The translations under genes were made by a program, and so were the position numbers. Shown in pieces: positions 45,453 through 55,062 of a stretch of 64,000 nucleotides of DNA. The stretch lies in contig NZ_BLRL01000008.1 in the NCBI RefSeq assembly GCF_015082335.1, positions 62,001 to 126,000 on the forward strand, read 5' to 3'. Under the pieces are notes generated by a model. The model saw only the letters and a list, made by a program, of their open reading frames with translations. It had not been told where the DNA came from and searched no databases. Each line of letters opens with the position of its first letter. Position 1 is the first letter of the stretch. Source of the stretch: Moritella sp. F3 (GTDB lineage Bacteria; Pseudomonadota; Gammaproteobacteria; Enterobacterales; Moritellaceae).

Positions 45453-47390
45453 TATCACCATAGAGCGGCCTGCAAGTTGGTAGTGATCGTTTACATTTAA
45501 TGGTGCAAGGTGCATTGAACTTGTATCACAAACGCGATGCCAAATTGGCGGTACATTTGGCAAATTGAAATCGACAGGCGTATCTATTTGGTTGAATAAC
45601 AAGAGTAGTTCATCGCCATCAGTACCGAGGCCGAGATGAAGTCCTAAACTACTTTGATGCTCCCAATCATGTTGTTGCATCACTTCGCCATTACTGCAGT
45701 ACCAGCTAATGCGGTGATCATTACGTCCATCGCCAGTAAATGCGTCAATGAATGGCAGCATGTATTGTTTACGTGCTGCGATCATCTTACTTAACCAGTC
45801 TTGGAATTCTTGTTTTAATTCGTCCATCTGCCAGTTTAGCCAGCTTATTGCATTATCCTGACAATAAGCATTGTTGTTACCGCCTTGCGTATGCGACACG
45901 CTATCAGCTGCTAACAGGTGCGGTATGCCAAAACTAAACAGTAAAGTCGTGATCAAATTACGCTTTTGCTTTTCACGAAAGGCGATAATTTCGACATTAT
46001 CAGTGACTCCTTCAATGCCGCAATTGTATGAGCGGTTATCACCATGGCCATCGCGATTATTTTCACCATTAGCACAATTGTGTTTATCGTTGTAAGACAC
46101 TAAATCTTGCAGGGTGAACCCATCATGGTAAGCAATATAATTGACAGGCAATTTATGTGGCCAGCGCCCCCCACTAAAGAAGTGACGAGAGCCCATAATA
46201 CGGGTCGCAAAATCTTTCAAATAGCCATGGTCACCACGCCAAAAGCTACGTACCGTATCACGGAATTTATCATTACATTCGTTCCAGCCATCGGGAAAAT
46301 AACCTAGCTGATAGCCATCAGGGCCAATATCCCAAGGTTCCGCGATAAGTTTAGTTGGCAGTAAAATAGGGTCTTGCGCAACGGCGTGGAAAAAAGGGGC
46401 TTGTTGGTTGAAGCGATCGCCTTTACGGCCCAGCGTTGCAGCTAAATCAAAACGGAAGCCGTCAATATGATATTCACTTACCCAGTAACGCAAGCTGTCC
46501 ATCACTAAATTAAGGCTCGCTTGGTGAGTCAAATCTAAACTGTTGCCACAACCGGTATAGTTGCGTAACCCATTTTTATCCCGTAAGTAATAACGGTGGT
46601 CGAGAGCTTTAAGATTGAATATAGGCCCATCTTGACCACCTTCTGCAGTATGATTAAAGACCACATCTAAGATCACTTCGATACCATTTCTGTGCAGTTC
46701 TCGGATCGCGGTTTTTAATTCAGTTACCGCATCGATGGTTGCATAACGGGGATCGGGAGCCATGAAGGCGAGGGTACTATAACCCCAAAAATTGACGCCT
46801 TGTTGTTTTAATAAATGCGGTTCATGCATGCACACGGCAACAGGCAGCAGCTGTACACTGGTAATACCTTGTTCTTTTAACAATTTAATATTTACAGGGT
46901 CTGCTAATGCTTGATAACTGCCTGGTGCAGCGGATGTTATCGCCGGGTTTAATTGGCTAAAACCTTTGGTGTGCGTCTCTAATAAAATTGTTTCAGCAAG
47001 TGGGATATCTGGTTGCGGCACACCTTGCCAATCAAATGTATTATCGGTAACGAGCGCTTTTGCCATATGCCAGCTTTTATCGGCGCTGTAGGGCGGCTCA
47101 TAATAAGGAGCTTTGCTGACGGCTTTTGCGTAGGGGTCAAGCAACAGCCAGTCTTTACCGTCTATATTGCTTGAGAAACCATACTCTTGACCAGCACTAA
47201 TATCACTAATGAAGATATGATGAATACCCGCATATTTGTTTTCGATAGTAAAACTGCGTTGGGCTTTGCCATTAAACAACACCAGTTGCAAATTGGCACA
47301 GTCTGGTGCATATATCGTAAAGTTACAGCCTTGTGGTTTTAAATTGCTGGCAGACAGCAAGTTTGCTCCAAGGGGATAAGGTTTCGACAT
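45345..47390 (-). CDS. glgX: Glycogen debranching enzyme GlgX-like (GH13 isoamylase family)
   Basis: A 681-residue protein with an N-terminal CBM48 domain (PLGANLLSASNLKPQGCNFTIYAPDC) and a GH13 barrel. Catalytic residues are Asp315 (GFRFDLAA), Glu351 (LIAEPWDIG) and Asp423 (YIAYHDGF). It hydrolyses alpha-1,6 branches of glycogen limit dextrins. The C-terminal about 36 residues beyond GRSMVILQRS are Ser/Thr/Val-rich, are not part of the usual fold, and lie in the 108-bp overlap with the lipase foldase gene. It is not in a glg cluster; the mal genes lie 6 kb away. Confidence 0.9.
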   Translation of the reverse strand: MSKPYPLGANLLSASNLKPQGCNFTIYAPDCANLQLVLFNGKAQRSFTIENKYAGIHHIFISDISAGQEYGFSSNIDGKDWLLLDPYAKAVSKAPYYEPPYSADKSWHMAKALVTDNTFDWQGVPQPDIPLAETILLETHTKGFSQLNPAITSAAPGSYQALADPVNIKLLKEQGITSVQLLPVAVCMHEPHLLKQQGVNFWGYSTLAFMAPDPRYATIDAVTELKTAIRELHRNGIEVILDVVFNHTAEGGQDGPIFNLKALDHRYYLRDKNGLRNYTGCGNSLDLTHQASLNLVMDSLRYWVSEYHIDGFRFDLAATLGRKGDRFNQQAPFFHAVAQDPILLPTKLIAEPWDIGPDGYQLGYFPDGWNECNDKFRDTVRSFWRGDHGYLKDFATRIMGSRHFFSGGRWPHKLPVNYIAYHDGFTLQDLVSYNDKHNCANGENNRDGHGDNRSYNCGIEGVTDNVEIIAFREKQKRNLITTLLFSFGIPHLLAADSVSHTQGGNNNAYCQDNAISWLNWQMDELKQEFQDWLSKMIAARKQYMLPFIDAFTGDGRNDHRISWYCSNGEVMQQHDWEHQSSLGLHLGLGTDGDELLLLFNQIDTPVDFNLPNVPPIWHRVCDTSSMHLAPLNVNDHYQLAGRSMVILQRSGVSTNVASVTATVKSGGIIKSTTATSTGDII

Positions 47391-47546
47391 AAATCACTCA
47401 CACTCTGTTTGTTAGCTGGGTCACATTTATTGGTTATCTTCATCTTATGTAATTCAGATCGTTAAAAGGAGCATCTACACGAATAAACATGATCTAGTTA
47501 ACACTAAAGTTATACTTTTTGATAAAAAAGCAGCTAACAAGGCAAT

Positions 47547-47582
47547 AAAAATGCCTGTTAGCGATAACTAACAGGCATTTTT
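47547..47582 (-). terminator. Terminator of the EF-hand protein gene
   Basis: A 15-bp perfect stem (47547-47561 with 47568-47582) and a 6-nt loop. The descending arm ends in TTTTT on either strand. It lies 29 bp beyond the EF-hand gene stop and may also shield the glgX promoter. Confidence 0.85.
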
Positions 47583-47611
47583 TAGTGTGGCGTAATTGAT
47601 TGTTTTTCTGC

Positions 47612-48175
47612 TTAACGCTTGTTATGTTGCGCTTTCATGTCTTCTTTAGTGATAAAACCGTCTCCGTTTGAGTCTAATTTATCAAAGTATTGGTTCATTT
47701 CTTCTTTAGAGATTTTACCATCGTTGTTAGTGTCCATTTTTTTGAACATCATGCCTTTATGGTTTTTTCCTCGATGGTGTTTACCTTTATTTTTCATGTC
47801 ATCTTTAGTGATGAAACCGTCGTTGTTTGTATCAAATTTATCAAAGTTTTCAGCTAGACGGCCAGTCGCCTCATCTTTTGAGATCTTACCATCATTGTTG
47901 GTGTCCATTTCGTCGAACATCTTGCCCTTATGATGCTTACCTTTGTTTGGTAAATCTTCTTTGCTAACGAAACCGTCGTTGTCTGTATCGAATTTATCAA
48001 AATGCTCAGCTAAACGACCCGTAGCTTCTTCTTTTGATACTTGGCCATCTTGGTTGGTGTCCATTTGTTCAAAAGATACATGCTTACCTTGCTTGTTATC
48101 GTTATCTGCATAAGCAAACGTAGTCGTTGTCATCGCTGTTAATAAGGCTGCGGTAATAAATAATGTCTTTTTCAT
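47612..48175 (-). CDS. Periplasmic protein with six EF-hand calcium loops
   Basis: A 187-residue exported protein: signal peptide ending near TTTFAYA (about 22), then six canonical EF-hand loops at residues 39-50, 63-74, 91-102, 115-126, 148-159 and 168-179 (DTNQDGQVSKEE type). They are arranged as three tandem pairs separated by KGKHHKGK-type basic/His linkers, and the first two pairs share ATGRLAExFDKFDT, pointing to internal duplication. It probably buffers or senses calcium; the His-rich linkers could bind other metals. It is directly downstream of a two-component pair on the same strand (148 bp), which may control it. Confidence 0.88.
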   Translation of the reverse strand: MKKTLFITAALLTAMTTTTFAYADNDNKQGKHVSFEQMDTNQDGQVSKEEATGRLAEHFDKFDTDNDGFVSKEDLPNKGKHHKGKMFDEMDTNNDGKISKDEATGRLAENFDKFDTNNDGFITKDDMKNKGKHHRGKNHKGMMFKKMDTNNDGKISKEEMNQYFDKLDSNGDGFITKEDMKAQHNKR

Positions 48176-48323
48176 AATGTACTCACTTATTGCTGGTTGT
48201 TAGTCTTAAACAAGGTTAACTCGTGTGGGTTAACCTGTTGATGGAGTAACTATAAGCAACAAATGCGCAGGAATTATGGAGGAAATGTGGAGATTCCACA
48301 TAATATTAAAAAAACCAAAATAA

Positions 48324-49004
48324 TTACAGTGTAAAACGATAACCAACCCCGTAAATGGATTTGATGTATTCATTGTCAGGTGCTGCGTCTTGTAATTTCT
48401 TGCGTAAGTTTTTAATGTGGCTATCGATGGTGCGGTCGGTGACTAAGCGATGGTCGGCATAAATCTTTTGCATTAGTTGATCACGATTAAAGACTTGGCC
48501 TGAATGTTGGTTAAAAAAGCTCAGTAGGCGAAATTCCGCGGGCGTTAAAGTGAGTTCTTTGCCATCAAATGTCGCTTTCATCTGCTCATCATTAATCATG
48601 AGGCCATGCTGTGCTGATGCTGTCGTGATCTCGACTGTGCGACGTAATACATTTTTGATACGAGCAACCACTTCACGCGGGCTATATGGCTTGCAGATAT
48701 AATCATCAGCACCGAGTTCAAGGCCTAATAAGCGATCGATTTCATCGACACGTGCAGTGGCCATAACAACGGGAACTTGGCTAAAGGTGCGTAATTCACG
48801 ATAGATATCAAGGCCGTCACGATTCGGCAGCATTAAATCTAGAATAAGTAGGTCAGGGTTATGTCTTTTTACCCAGCCAATCACTTCTAGGCCATTATCA
48901 ATGATGTGAGTTTGAAACCCTGCTTGCGTGAGGTATTCACATAAAACGATAGCCAGTGATGGCTCATCTTCAACCACGAGTATTGTTTTTGCTGATTGTG
49001 TCAT
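48324..49004 (-). CDS. Two-component response regulator, OmpR family (BaeR-like)
   Basis: A 226-residue DNA-binding response regulator. The receiver domain has the acidic pair in VVEDEP, phospho-acceptor Asp56 in LLILDLMLPNRDG and the conserved lysine in DYICKPYSP. The OmpR winged helix ends in IKSIYGVGYRFTL. The sequence resembles BaeR/PhoB-type regulators. It starts 3 bp after the kinase gene, so the two are co-transcribed in the order kinase-regulator. The EF-hand protein gene downstream is a possible target. Confidence 0.92.
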   Translation of the reverse strand: MTQSAKTILVVEDEPSLAIVLCEYLTQAGFQTHIIDNGLEVIGWVKRHNPDLLILDLMLPNRDGLDIYRELRTFSQVPVVMATARVDEIDRLLGLELGADDYICKPYSPREVVARIKNVLRRTVEITTASAQHGLMINDEQMKATFDGKELTLTPAEFRLLSFFNQHSGQVFNRDQLMQKIYADHRLVTDRTIDSHIKNLRKKLQDAAPDNEYIKSIYGVGYRFTL

Positions 49005-49007
49005 GGA

Positions 49008-50423
49008 TTAATTATCCTTAATCGGAAGTGATATAGTTATTTTTAAGCCGCCAAGTTTAGAGTGCTGAGCACTGATATCGCCATGATGCATTTTGACGAT
49101 GTTCTCACAAATCGATAAGCCTAAACCGGAACCGCCATTAGCACGGCTGCGAGATTTATCGACGCGATATAAGCGGTCAAATAGTTTGGGTAAGGCGCCA
49201 TCGGGTACGGCAGGCGCACTGTCTTCAATCGTTAATACTATCGTGTCAGGTGTCTGCTGCAGGTTAATATGTATTTGCCCATTGGGGTTAGTATAGCGAT
49301 AACTGTTTTCAAACAAATTACCAATTAACTGTGCGATTGATTTGGCATCTGCGTGTAATAGCGTGCACTGGTTATGATCGTATAAACGCTCTATCGCAAT
49401 GTGTTTATCTGCTAAACGCACCTCATTTTGGTTGGCAATATTACTGATGATATTAGTGATATCGACTTTGTGAGTCGTATCGATAAGCACGCCACTATCA
49501 GAGAGAGACAGTGAATATAAGTCATCCACCAACCGAGTCAGGGTCATGACTTGATCGTGCAATGATCTGATGTATTTAGGCTCAGGTTTGCGGATACCGT
49601 CTTCAATGGCCTCTATTTCACTGAGTAAAACGGCAATTGGTGTACGTAGCTCGTGAGATATATCTGATAACCACTGTTCTCGAGAATGCTTTTGGGTCTT
49701 GAGTGTGGTGGTGAGCAGATTAAAGGCGAGTGATAATTCGGCCAATTCATCTTTGCCACGAACATCAATTTGATAATCAAAGTTACCGTTTGATAATGAT
49801 TTTGCCGCGCTATCTAGGTTTTTCAATGGTTTTAAAAAATGGCGTACTAATAAGGCAGCAACAATAAATGAAAACAAAGCGGCCCAAGCGGCAATCCAAT
49901 AAAAGTTGTCTAACTGTTGACGTAGAAAGCGCTCGGCAAGCCGGCCTTTGATACTTTCTCGTTGTATCACCGATAACCAACCGACGGTTCTGTTGTTATT
50001 AATCACCGGGATCTTGGTGATCTGAATATTATTATGTAAACGGCGTAAGTTCTTCGGGTTACCGATAATCGATTTACCGCTTTTATTGAGTAAGTTTAAA
50101 CGCGCTTCAAGGCGATTAAAGCTGGGCTTGTAGTCTTTCCGTTCAGGGTGATTTTTAGACGGACTCGGGTGCTCGCCAATATTTTGTAGTAATTGTGCCC
50201 ACAGCTTTGGCTCTCGCTGGATCTCTTTCCAGTCTTTTTGAGGTGAATAATAATCACTTATCCGCTCAGCTAGGGTTTCAATTTTTTCAATTTCACTTTG
50301 GTTTAAGTAACTTTGTAAGCCGTTTTGAAAGCTATTATTTATCAACAATGCCATACCAGCCATCATAATTAAGCTAATTAACATCAGAGAAATAAACAAT
50401 TTATGGAAAATGGTTAAACGCAT
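49008..50423 (-). CDS. Sensor histidine kinase (BaeS-like)
   Basis: A 471-residue membrane kinase: TM1 (about 8-29), a periplasmic sensor domain (30-174) with a highly charged PSPSKNHPERKD stretch, TM2 (about 175-194), HAMP, HisKA with His257 in SDISHELRTP, and an HATPase domain with GSGLGLSIC. It pairs with the regulator gene 3 bp downstream. BaeS-type kinases sense envelope stress; the stimulus here is not known. The ATG at 50423 follows AAAGG. Confidence 0.92.
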   Translation of the reverse strand: MRLTIFHKLFISLMLISLIMMAGMALLINNSFQNGLQSYLNQSEIEKIETLAERISDYYSPQKDWKEIQREPKLWAQLLQNIGEHPSPSKNHPERKDYKPSFNRLEARLNLLNKSGKSIIGNPKNLRRLHNNIQITKIPVINNNRTVGWLSVIQRESIKGRLAERFLRQQLDNFYWIAAWAALFSFIVAALLVRHFLKPLKNLDSAAKSLSNGNFDYQIDVRGKDELAELSLAFNLLTTTLKTQKHSREQWLSDISHELRTPIAVLLSEIEAIEDGIRKPEPKYIRSLHDQVMTLTRLVDDLYSLSLSDSGVLIDTTHKVDITNIISNIANQNEVRLADKHIAIERLYDHNQCTLLHADAKSIAQLIGNLFENSYRYTNPNGQIHINLQQTPDTIVLTIEDSAPAVPDGALPKLFDRLYRVDKSRSRANGGSGLGLSICENIVKMHHGDISAQHSKLGGLKITISLPIKDN

Positions 50424-50528
50424 TTAAGTGACCTTTAAAGGAGGAATCAAGATTATTATATGCGTTAGTGGCTGGCTGTGGAAAGTAAAATGTCATTACC
50501 CTTACTCGTTCATGTTCAATAAATGAAT

Positions 50529-50552
50529 AAAGCCCATGCAAGGATGGGCTTT
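50529..50552 (-). terminator. Hairpin after the lipoprotein gene
   Basis: AAAGCCCAT (50529-50537) pairs with ATGGGCTTT (50544-50552), 6-nt loop, 23 bp beyond the lipoprotein stop. The tail is moderately T-rich on the minus strand. Confidence 0.65.
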
Positions 50553-50574
50553 AAGTTCGTGCAGATGAAGTGAG

Positions 50575-51078
50575 CTAATCAAGATTAAGTGTGATGGTAT
50601 TACCGTTGAGAAGAACCTCACTGTAAGTGGTTGTCGCATTTTGTAATGATACAACTTCGGCAAGTAATTTTTGTTGTTGTTTTAAAATGTAAATTTGCCC
50701 TGAATAACTGCAAGTATCAGAATTTATTTGTATTACTTTACCACTGGGGGCTGGAGTAAAGGTAGGACCAGGTAATGTATCGTAGTCTTTATAAATATTA
50801 ATGTTACAGGGCTGAGCACTATTGGAGGTTATCTGTAATTGCATCGTTGTTGATGCTCGATAATTTAACGTACTTGGTGCACTCACATTGAATAAACTAT
50901 TGTCATTACTTGCTGTTGGAATAAAGCTGTCTTCATTCTCACTCAATACTTGTTTAGGCCCATCGATAGTTGGAGCAGCGGCCACTGGCGCGTTTCCTGA
51001 TGGCGAATCACTGCCGCCACAACCTGTAATTGATATTGTCATCACAGTACAGATAAGTAATTGTTGTTTAAAATTCAT
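50575..51078 (-). CDS. Putative lipoprotein encoded with the LruC-domain protein
   Basis: A 167-residue protein with a lipoprotein signal (lipobox SITGC, Cys20), followed by a Ser/Gly/Pro/Ala linker (GGSDSPSGNAPVAAAP) and a beta-rich domain with two cysteines (PCNINIY, DTCSYSGQIY) that could pair. I do not recognise the family. It starts 8 bp after the LruC gene on the same strand, so the pair forms one transcript and may work together at the cell surface. Confidence 0.65.
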   Translation of the reverse strand: MNFKQQLLICTVMTISITGCGGSDSPSGNAPVAAAPTIDGPKQVLSENEDSFIPTASNDNSLFNVSAPSTLNYRASTTMQLQITSNSAQPCNINIYKDYDTLPGPTFTPAPSGKVIQINSDTCSYSGQIYILKQQQKLLAEVVSLQNATTTYSEVLLNGNTITLNLD

Positions 51079-51086
51079 CGCGATAC

Positions 51087-53219
51087 CTACTGATATGTTT
51101 TATTTATAATGGGGTGATTAAACCAATCAAGATTTTGTTGCCCACCACTGAGAATGAAGTTAATAAAGTCTGGATAAGCAATAGAAATATCTGTGCCTTC
51201 ATACGCTGGAGTCCATTGACTACCGACTTCTATCGCCCAAGGTAAATTACGTACATCTCTATAAGTTCGAGATGGGGTTTGTGAAGTATCATCATGTTGA
51301 CCAAAAAGTTCGGTGCTACCAAGATCGGTAATGGGTTTATCAGCTAAATGCACTTCAAAAGCGCGACCAGGCATCGTGCTGCCGTAGAAGTCATTACGAC
51401 TGCGATTTTCACTGCCAAAGATGAAAGGGTCTAATGGCATGTCTGGCATTGCAGATAGATCAAGCGGTGTCACTAGTGGAATGGTAATATCGAATGTGAA
51501 CAGATCGCTATTTTCGCAGCCCAGCTCTGTACGATAGAAACTTAAGCCACAGTTACTTTTTAGAAAAGTATGCTTTAGATTTTTGGTAATAATCACCACC
51601 GCATTACTTTGGCCTTGCTCTAATGGTGCCTCATTTTGTAATTCAAGACCATTATGACGGAGTTTAATAAGTCCTTCATTTACTTGTGAACGTGCGATCC
51701 CGGGCAATTGTATGGCAAAGCCATTGGAATAATCGGCTCCATAGGCGGCGAGTTGTCCAGATACATCGATCCTGACCACTTTATTGTTTTGGATGACTTG
51801 TGATACGCGATAGTAAATTAATACATCATTAAAATCATAGTCACCGACTTCTGGCCACATATCTTCATAGGCAATAGTGACAAAATCATTTTGGCTTGGG
51901 TAATGTAAATAAGTTGTATTGGCTGCGCTGATATTGATTTGGTAATCTTCGACTTCGCCATACACATACCCGCCATTATTACTGGCATTTTCAACATTAC
52001 CGACGCGGAAGCGTGACCAACTTGCGCCTGCACTCGCATCATCCGGTACTCGGAAAAGTACATCATGACTACCGGGTAATAGTTGTAATCCACTGATGGC
52101 ATGTTCGTTAGCATCATTGAAATCACCATCACGGTTCCAATCAAACCACGCGTTGAGGTAACTTATTGCTTCACCACCGATGACAATATTGACTTGACCA
52201 TCTAATCCCGGGATCAGACTGGTTTTAAATATCACCCCGTCTTCATCATTAATACTGACACTTTCATCTGAGCTTGGATAAATTCTGGCATCGGATTCGG
52301 CATCAACACTCGAGCCTAAAAAGTAATTGTGGTAGTTAATTAAATGACGCGCCCCATTATTCGCCAGTGTCGTGCCGTAAGAGTCTGGAGCATCTCCGTA
52401 ATCGGTATTAGAAGATACCACTGGGGCACTTGCACAGCGAGCGCCATCATTGCTGTTGGTCGGTGCCGCTTTGGCAAAGTACACAGTAGCACCCGAAATA
52501 TTATTCGGATCAGTAATATCGGTACGATAAACATTACCGTCATTGTTACGGACGAAATAAAAATTACCTGAAATATCGAAATAAGCTGCACCAAACGCAC
52601 TGCCGGGCGCGGTGAATCCTGTGTTTGCGACAACGCTAGCTGAACCATCTGTTGGGTTTATACGATAGAGATCACCACTGGCACTTTCCACGGCATAAAT
52701 GTTGCCATCGATGGGATGAAAGGCAAAGTCGGCAATCCCCATACTTTGGTTTGCACCATCGATTTTTTTGATCGTCAGGTATTCGGGATCGCTAGCATCT
52801 AAGGTTGTATAGAAAAGTCCGGTATTTTTACGGTAAAAATAATATTTATTATTACTAATATCACCGACATAAAAATTATTGGCTGGGGGATTTGTGAAAG
52901 GTAATACAGTGCCTTTAAAATCACGGTCGAATTGGACTAACGCAAGTTGTTGCTTATTAAAACCGTAAATAAAACGGTCAGCTTCGTTGAAGGCGATAGC
53001 ATTAATTGTATCAGTACCTAGGCTGTCATCCACTTGTATTGTTTTTACTGCACCTGTTGATAAATCGACAGACTTATAATGAGTCGCATTATTGTTGTAT
53101 TGAGATAAAAAAGCCTCGGTAGGGCAGAGATCAAAAGGCGCAGCGTAGAGTGAATTCGGTGCTGCTACATAGAATAATAACGAGACGAATATATAACGTA
53201 CGTAGGAAAATTTAATCAT
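51087..53219 (-). CDS. LruC-domain exported protein with propeller-like N-terminal part
   Basis: A 710-residue exported protein. I use the ATG at 53219 (GAGGA upstream), which gives a clean signal peptide ending near SLYA. Residues about 25-255 contain repeating ADRFIYGFN/GNIYAVESASGDLYRINP-type strands suggesting a beta-propeller. A GEVEDY-type segment follows (DYGDAPDSYGTT to GEVEDYQI). The C-terminal LruC domain starts near WPEVGDYDFNDVLIYY and includes an Asp-rich calcium-like motif (DWNRDGDFNDANEH) just before it. LruC proteins in Leptospira and Vibrionales are surface or outer-membrane associated; the function is unknown. Confidence 0.78.
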   Translation of the reverse strand: MIKFSYVRYIFVSLLFYVAAPNSLYAAPFDLCPTEAFLSQYNNNATHYKSVDLSTGAVKTIQVDDSLGTDTINAIAFNEADRFIYGFNKQQLALVQFDRDFKGTVLPFTNPPANNFYVGDISNNKYYFYRKNTGLFYTTLDASDPEYLTIKKIDGANQSMGIADFAFHPIDGNIYAVESASGDLYRINPTDGSASVVANTGFTAPGSAFGAAYFDISGNFYFVRNNDGNVYRTDITDPNNISGATVYFAKAAPTNSNDGARCASAPVVSSNTDYGDAPDSYGTTLANNGARHLINYHNYFLGSSVDAESDARIYPSSDESVSINDEDGVIFKTSLIPGLDGQVNIVIGGEAISYLNAWFDWNRDGDFNDANEHAISGLQLLPGSHDVLFRVPDDASAGASWSRFRVGNVENASNNGGYVYGEVEDYQINISAANTTYLHYPSQNDFVTIAYEDMWPEVGDYDFNDVLIYYRVSQVIQNNKVVRIDVSGQLAAYGADYSNGFAIQLPGIARSQVNEGLIKLRHNGLELQNEAPLEQGQSNAVVIITKNLKHTFLKSNCGLSFYRTELGCENSDLFTFDITIPLVTPLDLSAMPDMPLDPFIFGSENRSRNDFYGSTMPGRAFEVHLADKPITDLGSTELFGQHDDTSQTPSRTYRDVRNLPWAIEVGSQWTPAYEGTDISIAYPDFINFILSGGQQNLDWFNHPIINKTYQ

Positions 53220-53345
53220 ATCTTCATTCCTCAGTCCTTGGAAGCGCATTTTGATGTGTGTCTTGTTTGTAATGCATATCTTAAGCCAATCATCTTTATC
53301 TTTAAAAACAGTCTGTTATGTTTTTGCTTTAGAGTTTGCTCGCAA

Positions 53346-53388
53346 ATTGCAATGCATAATGCAAATCAATTTGTAGATATTGCAATGC
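53346..53388 (-). promoter_or_regulatory. Direct repeat of a 10-bp palindromic motif upstream of the LruC gene
   Basis: ATTGCAATGC occurs at 53346-53355 and again at 53379-53388, 33 bp apart (about three helical turns). Each holds the palindrome ATTGCAAT. The pair lies 127-169 bp upstream of the LruC start. It may be an operator; no regulator is assigned. Confidence 0.4.
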
Positions 53389-53456
53389 CATAGGCGTCGC
53401 TATAGGTAAGGAAAGTTCACTGACAACGACATTATTAATACATTAATGCTGGAGTT

Positions 53457-53472
53457 TGCTAGCTAGATCACA
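53457..53472 (+). promoter_or_regulatory. CRP-like site upstream of the maltoporin gene
   Basis: TGCTA-N6-TCACA matches 8 of 10 conserved positions of TGTGA-N6-TCACA, and the inner bases (CTAGA) also match the symmetric consensus. It lies 313 bp upstream of the porin start. Catabolite control is usual for maltose genes. Confidence 0.45.
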
Positions 53473-53649
53473 TTGGTCAATTAGCCTCATTGTTCCTGTT
53501 TAAGGTGGCTAAAATGGACTTTAATCGCGATAAACATGATCGAGATAACACTCTATTTTAGCTGTAGCTTTAACAATCCTTTAAATACGCCCTAGTTAAG
53601 TGATCTGACTCATAAAAAAAAGCACTTACGTTTTTCTCAGCCTTTTTAA

Positions 53650-53680
53650 TCCTCCTCAAATTAAGTGGGGGTGGAGGAGG
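53650..53680 (+). promoter_or_regulatory. MalT-box-like motifs upstream of the maltoporin gene
   Basis: GGAGGA occurs on the minus strand (53650-53655) and the plus strand (53673-53678, in GTGGAGGAGG, 9 of 10 to GGGGAKGAGG). The two also form the inverted repeat CCTCCTC-N16-GAGGAGG, so a hairpin is an alternative reading. malT itself is not in the window. Confidence 0.4.
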
Positions 53681-53784
53681 TCGGATATTTAAAAAATCCT
53701 TAGTATGAATTTGTCTTCAAGGCTGTAGCAATGTGATTACCGCCTTAAAAAATGAAACCAAACTCTTTCAAGGATTTAGAAAAT

Positions 53785-55062
53785 ATGAAAAATTTAAATC
53801 GTGTTGCTATTGCTGTTTCTGCAGCATTACTTACTTCTGCTGCTGGCGCTGTTGATTTTAACGGTTACATGCGAGCTGGTACTGGCCTTAGTGGTAATAA
53901 TGGTGAAAATATCAGTTTTGAAAAAAATAAAATTGGCCGTTTAGGTAATGAGAATGATCTTTACGCAGAGTTTGGTTTCCGCCAAGAATTACCAAAAATA
54001 GAAGGTATGGAAGATCAGAAGTGGGTTGTTGATGCCATGATAGCGCAGGGTAATTCAGGTAATAATGGTTGGGAAGACGGCGACTTCAATGTTGCGCAAT
54101 TTAATGTGCAAGCGACAGGTTTGATTGCTAGTGATAAAGAAGCGACGCTGTGGGCGGGTAAGCGTTATTACCAACGTAAAGATATTCACATTACCGATTT
54201 CTACTATCTAAATACGTCAGCGGGTGCTGGTGGTGGTATTGAAAATCTAAGTGTTGGTCCTGGTAAACTATCTGCTGCTTGGATGTTAGATGAAGGTACT
54301 CAAGAGACTGCCAATGGTATACCACAAGCTGGTGCACCTTCATGGGCTAACGATACTCAAGTAAACGGTAATATTTTTGATGTGCGTTATTCAGGTCTTA
54401 ACTTATGGAACAATGCGACATTAGAGCTGGCTGGTGTATATAACTTTGCTAATGAAAAAGAAAAGCAAACGATCACCGCGGACGATGGTGTTATGTTAAC
54501 CGCTATTTTACAACAAGGTTTAAGTAACGGCTTTAACCAAACCGTATTGCAATATGGTACTAGCTCTTATGGTGCACAAATGGCTGACTTAGGCAGTGGT
54601 GCTTGGTTTGACCGTTCTGGAGAACAAAATGATGCTAATGGTTATCGTGTGATTAACTGGGGTGTGATGAGCTTTGGCGATAAAATCGAAGTTGGTCATC
54701 AGCTAATGTATGCAGCATCAACGGATGCATCATACGGCGATGGTATTACTGGCAGTTCGGTTAAAGTTAAGGGGGATCATAGCTTGATGAGTGCTGTTGT
54801 TCGTCCTATGTACAAGTGGAATCAAAATATGAAAACCATCTTAGAATTGGGCGTGTTCTCTGAGTCATATGATGGCCGTGATGATAAAGGTGGTAGCAAA
54901 GCGACTATCGCGCAAGCATGGTCGATGGGTGATAGTTTCTGGGCTCGACCTGAGTTACGTGTATTTGCATCATATATAACTGATGATGAAGGAACGACTC
55001 TAGGATCAAGTAAAGGCGATAGCGACTACTCTATCGGTATGCAAGTTGAAGCTTGGTTCTAA
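53785..55062 (+). CDS. lamB: LamB-type maltoporin
   Basis: A 425-residue outer-membrane porin for maltodextrins. The signal peptide ends near SAAGA, and the mature N terminus VDFNGYMRAGTGLSG and the C-terminal aromatic residue (EAWF) are typical of LamB. The length is close to E. coli LamB (446). The GNENDLYAEFGFRQEL and NVAQFNVQATG segments correspond to conserved LamB strands. ATG at 53785 follows AAGGA; the frame is open 11 residues further upstream. It precedes the malK/malEFG genes by a hybrid kinase gene on the opposite strand, so it is its own transcription unit. Confidence 0.85.
   Translation: MKNLNRVAIAVSAALLTSAAGAVDFNGYMRAGTGLSGNNGENISFEKNKIGRLGNENDLYAEFGFRQELPKIEGMEDQKWVVDAMIAQGNSGNNGWEDGDFNVAQFNVQATGLIASDKEATLWAGKRYYQRKDIHITDFYYLNTSAGAGGGIENLSVGPGKLSAAWMLDEGTQETANGIPQAGAPSWANDTQVNGNIFDVRYSGLNLWNNATLELAGVYNFANEKEKQTITADDGVMLTAILQQGLSNGFNQTVLQYGTSSYGAQMADLGSGAWFDRSGEQNDANGYRVINWGVMSFGDKIEVGHQLMYAASTDASYGDGITGSSVKVKGDHSLMSAVVRPMYKWNQNMKTILELGVFSESYDGRDDKGGSKATIAQAWSMGDSFWARPELRVFASYITDDEGTTLGSSKGDSDYSIGMQVEAWF

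Noticed and set aside
51818..52648. Two minus-strand frames of about 100 codons inside the LruC gene
   Set aside because: They overlap the LruC coding sequence in another frame. The LruC frame shows clear domain signatures, and the shadows show none.
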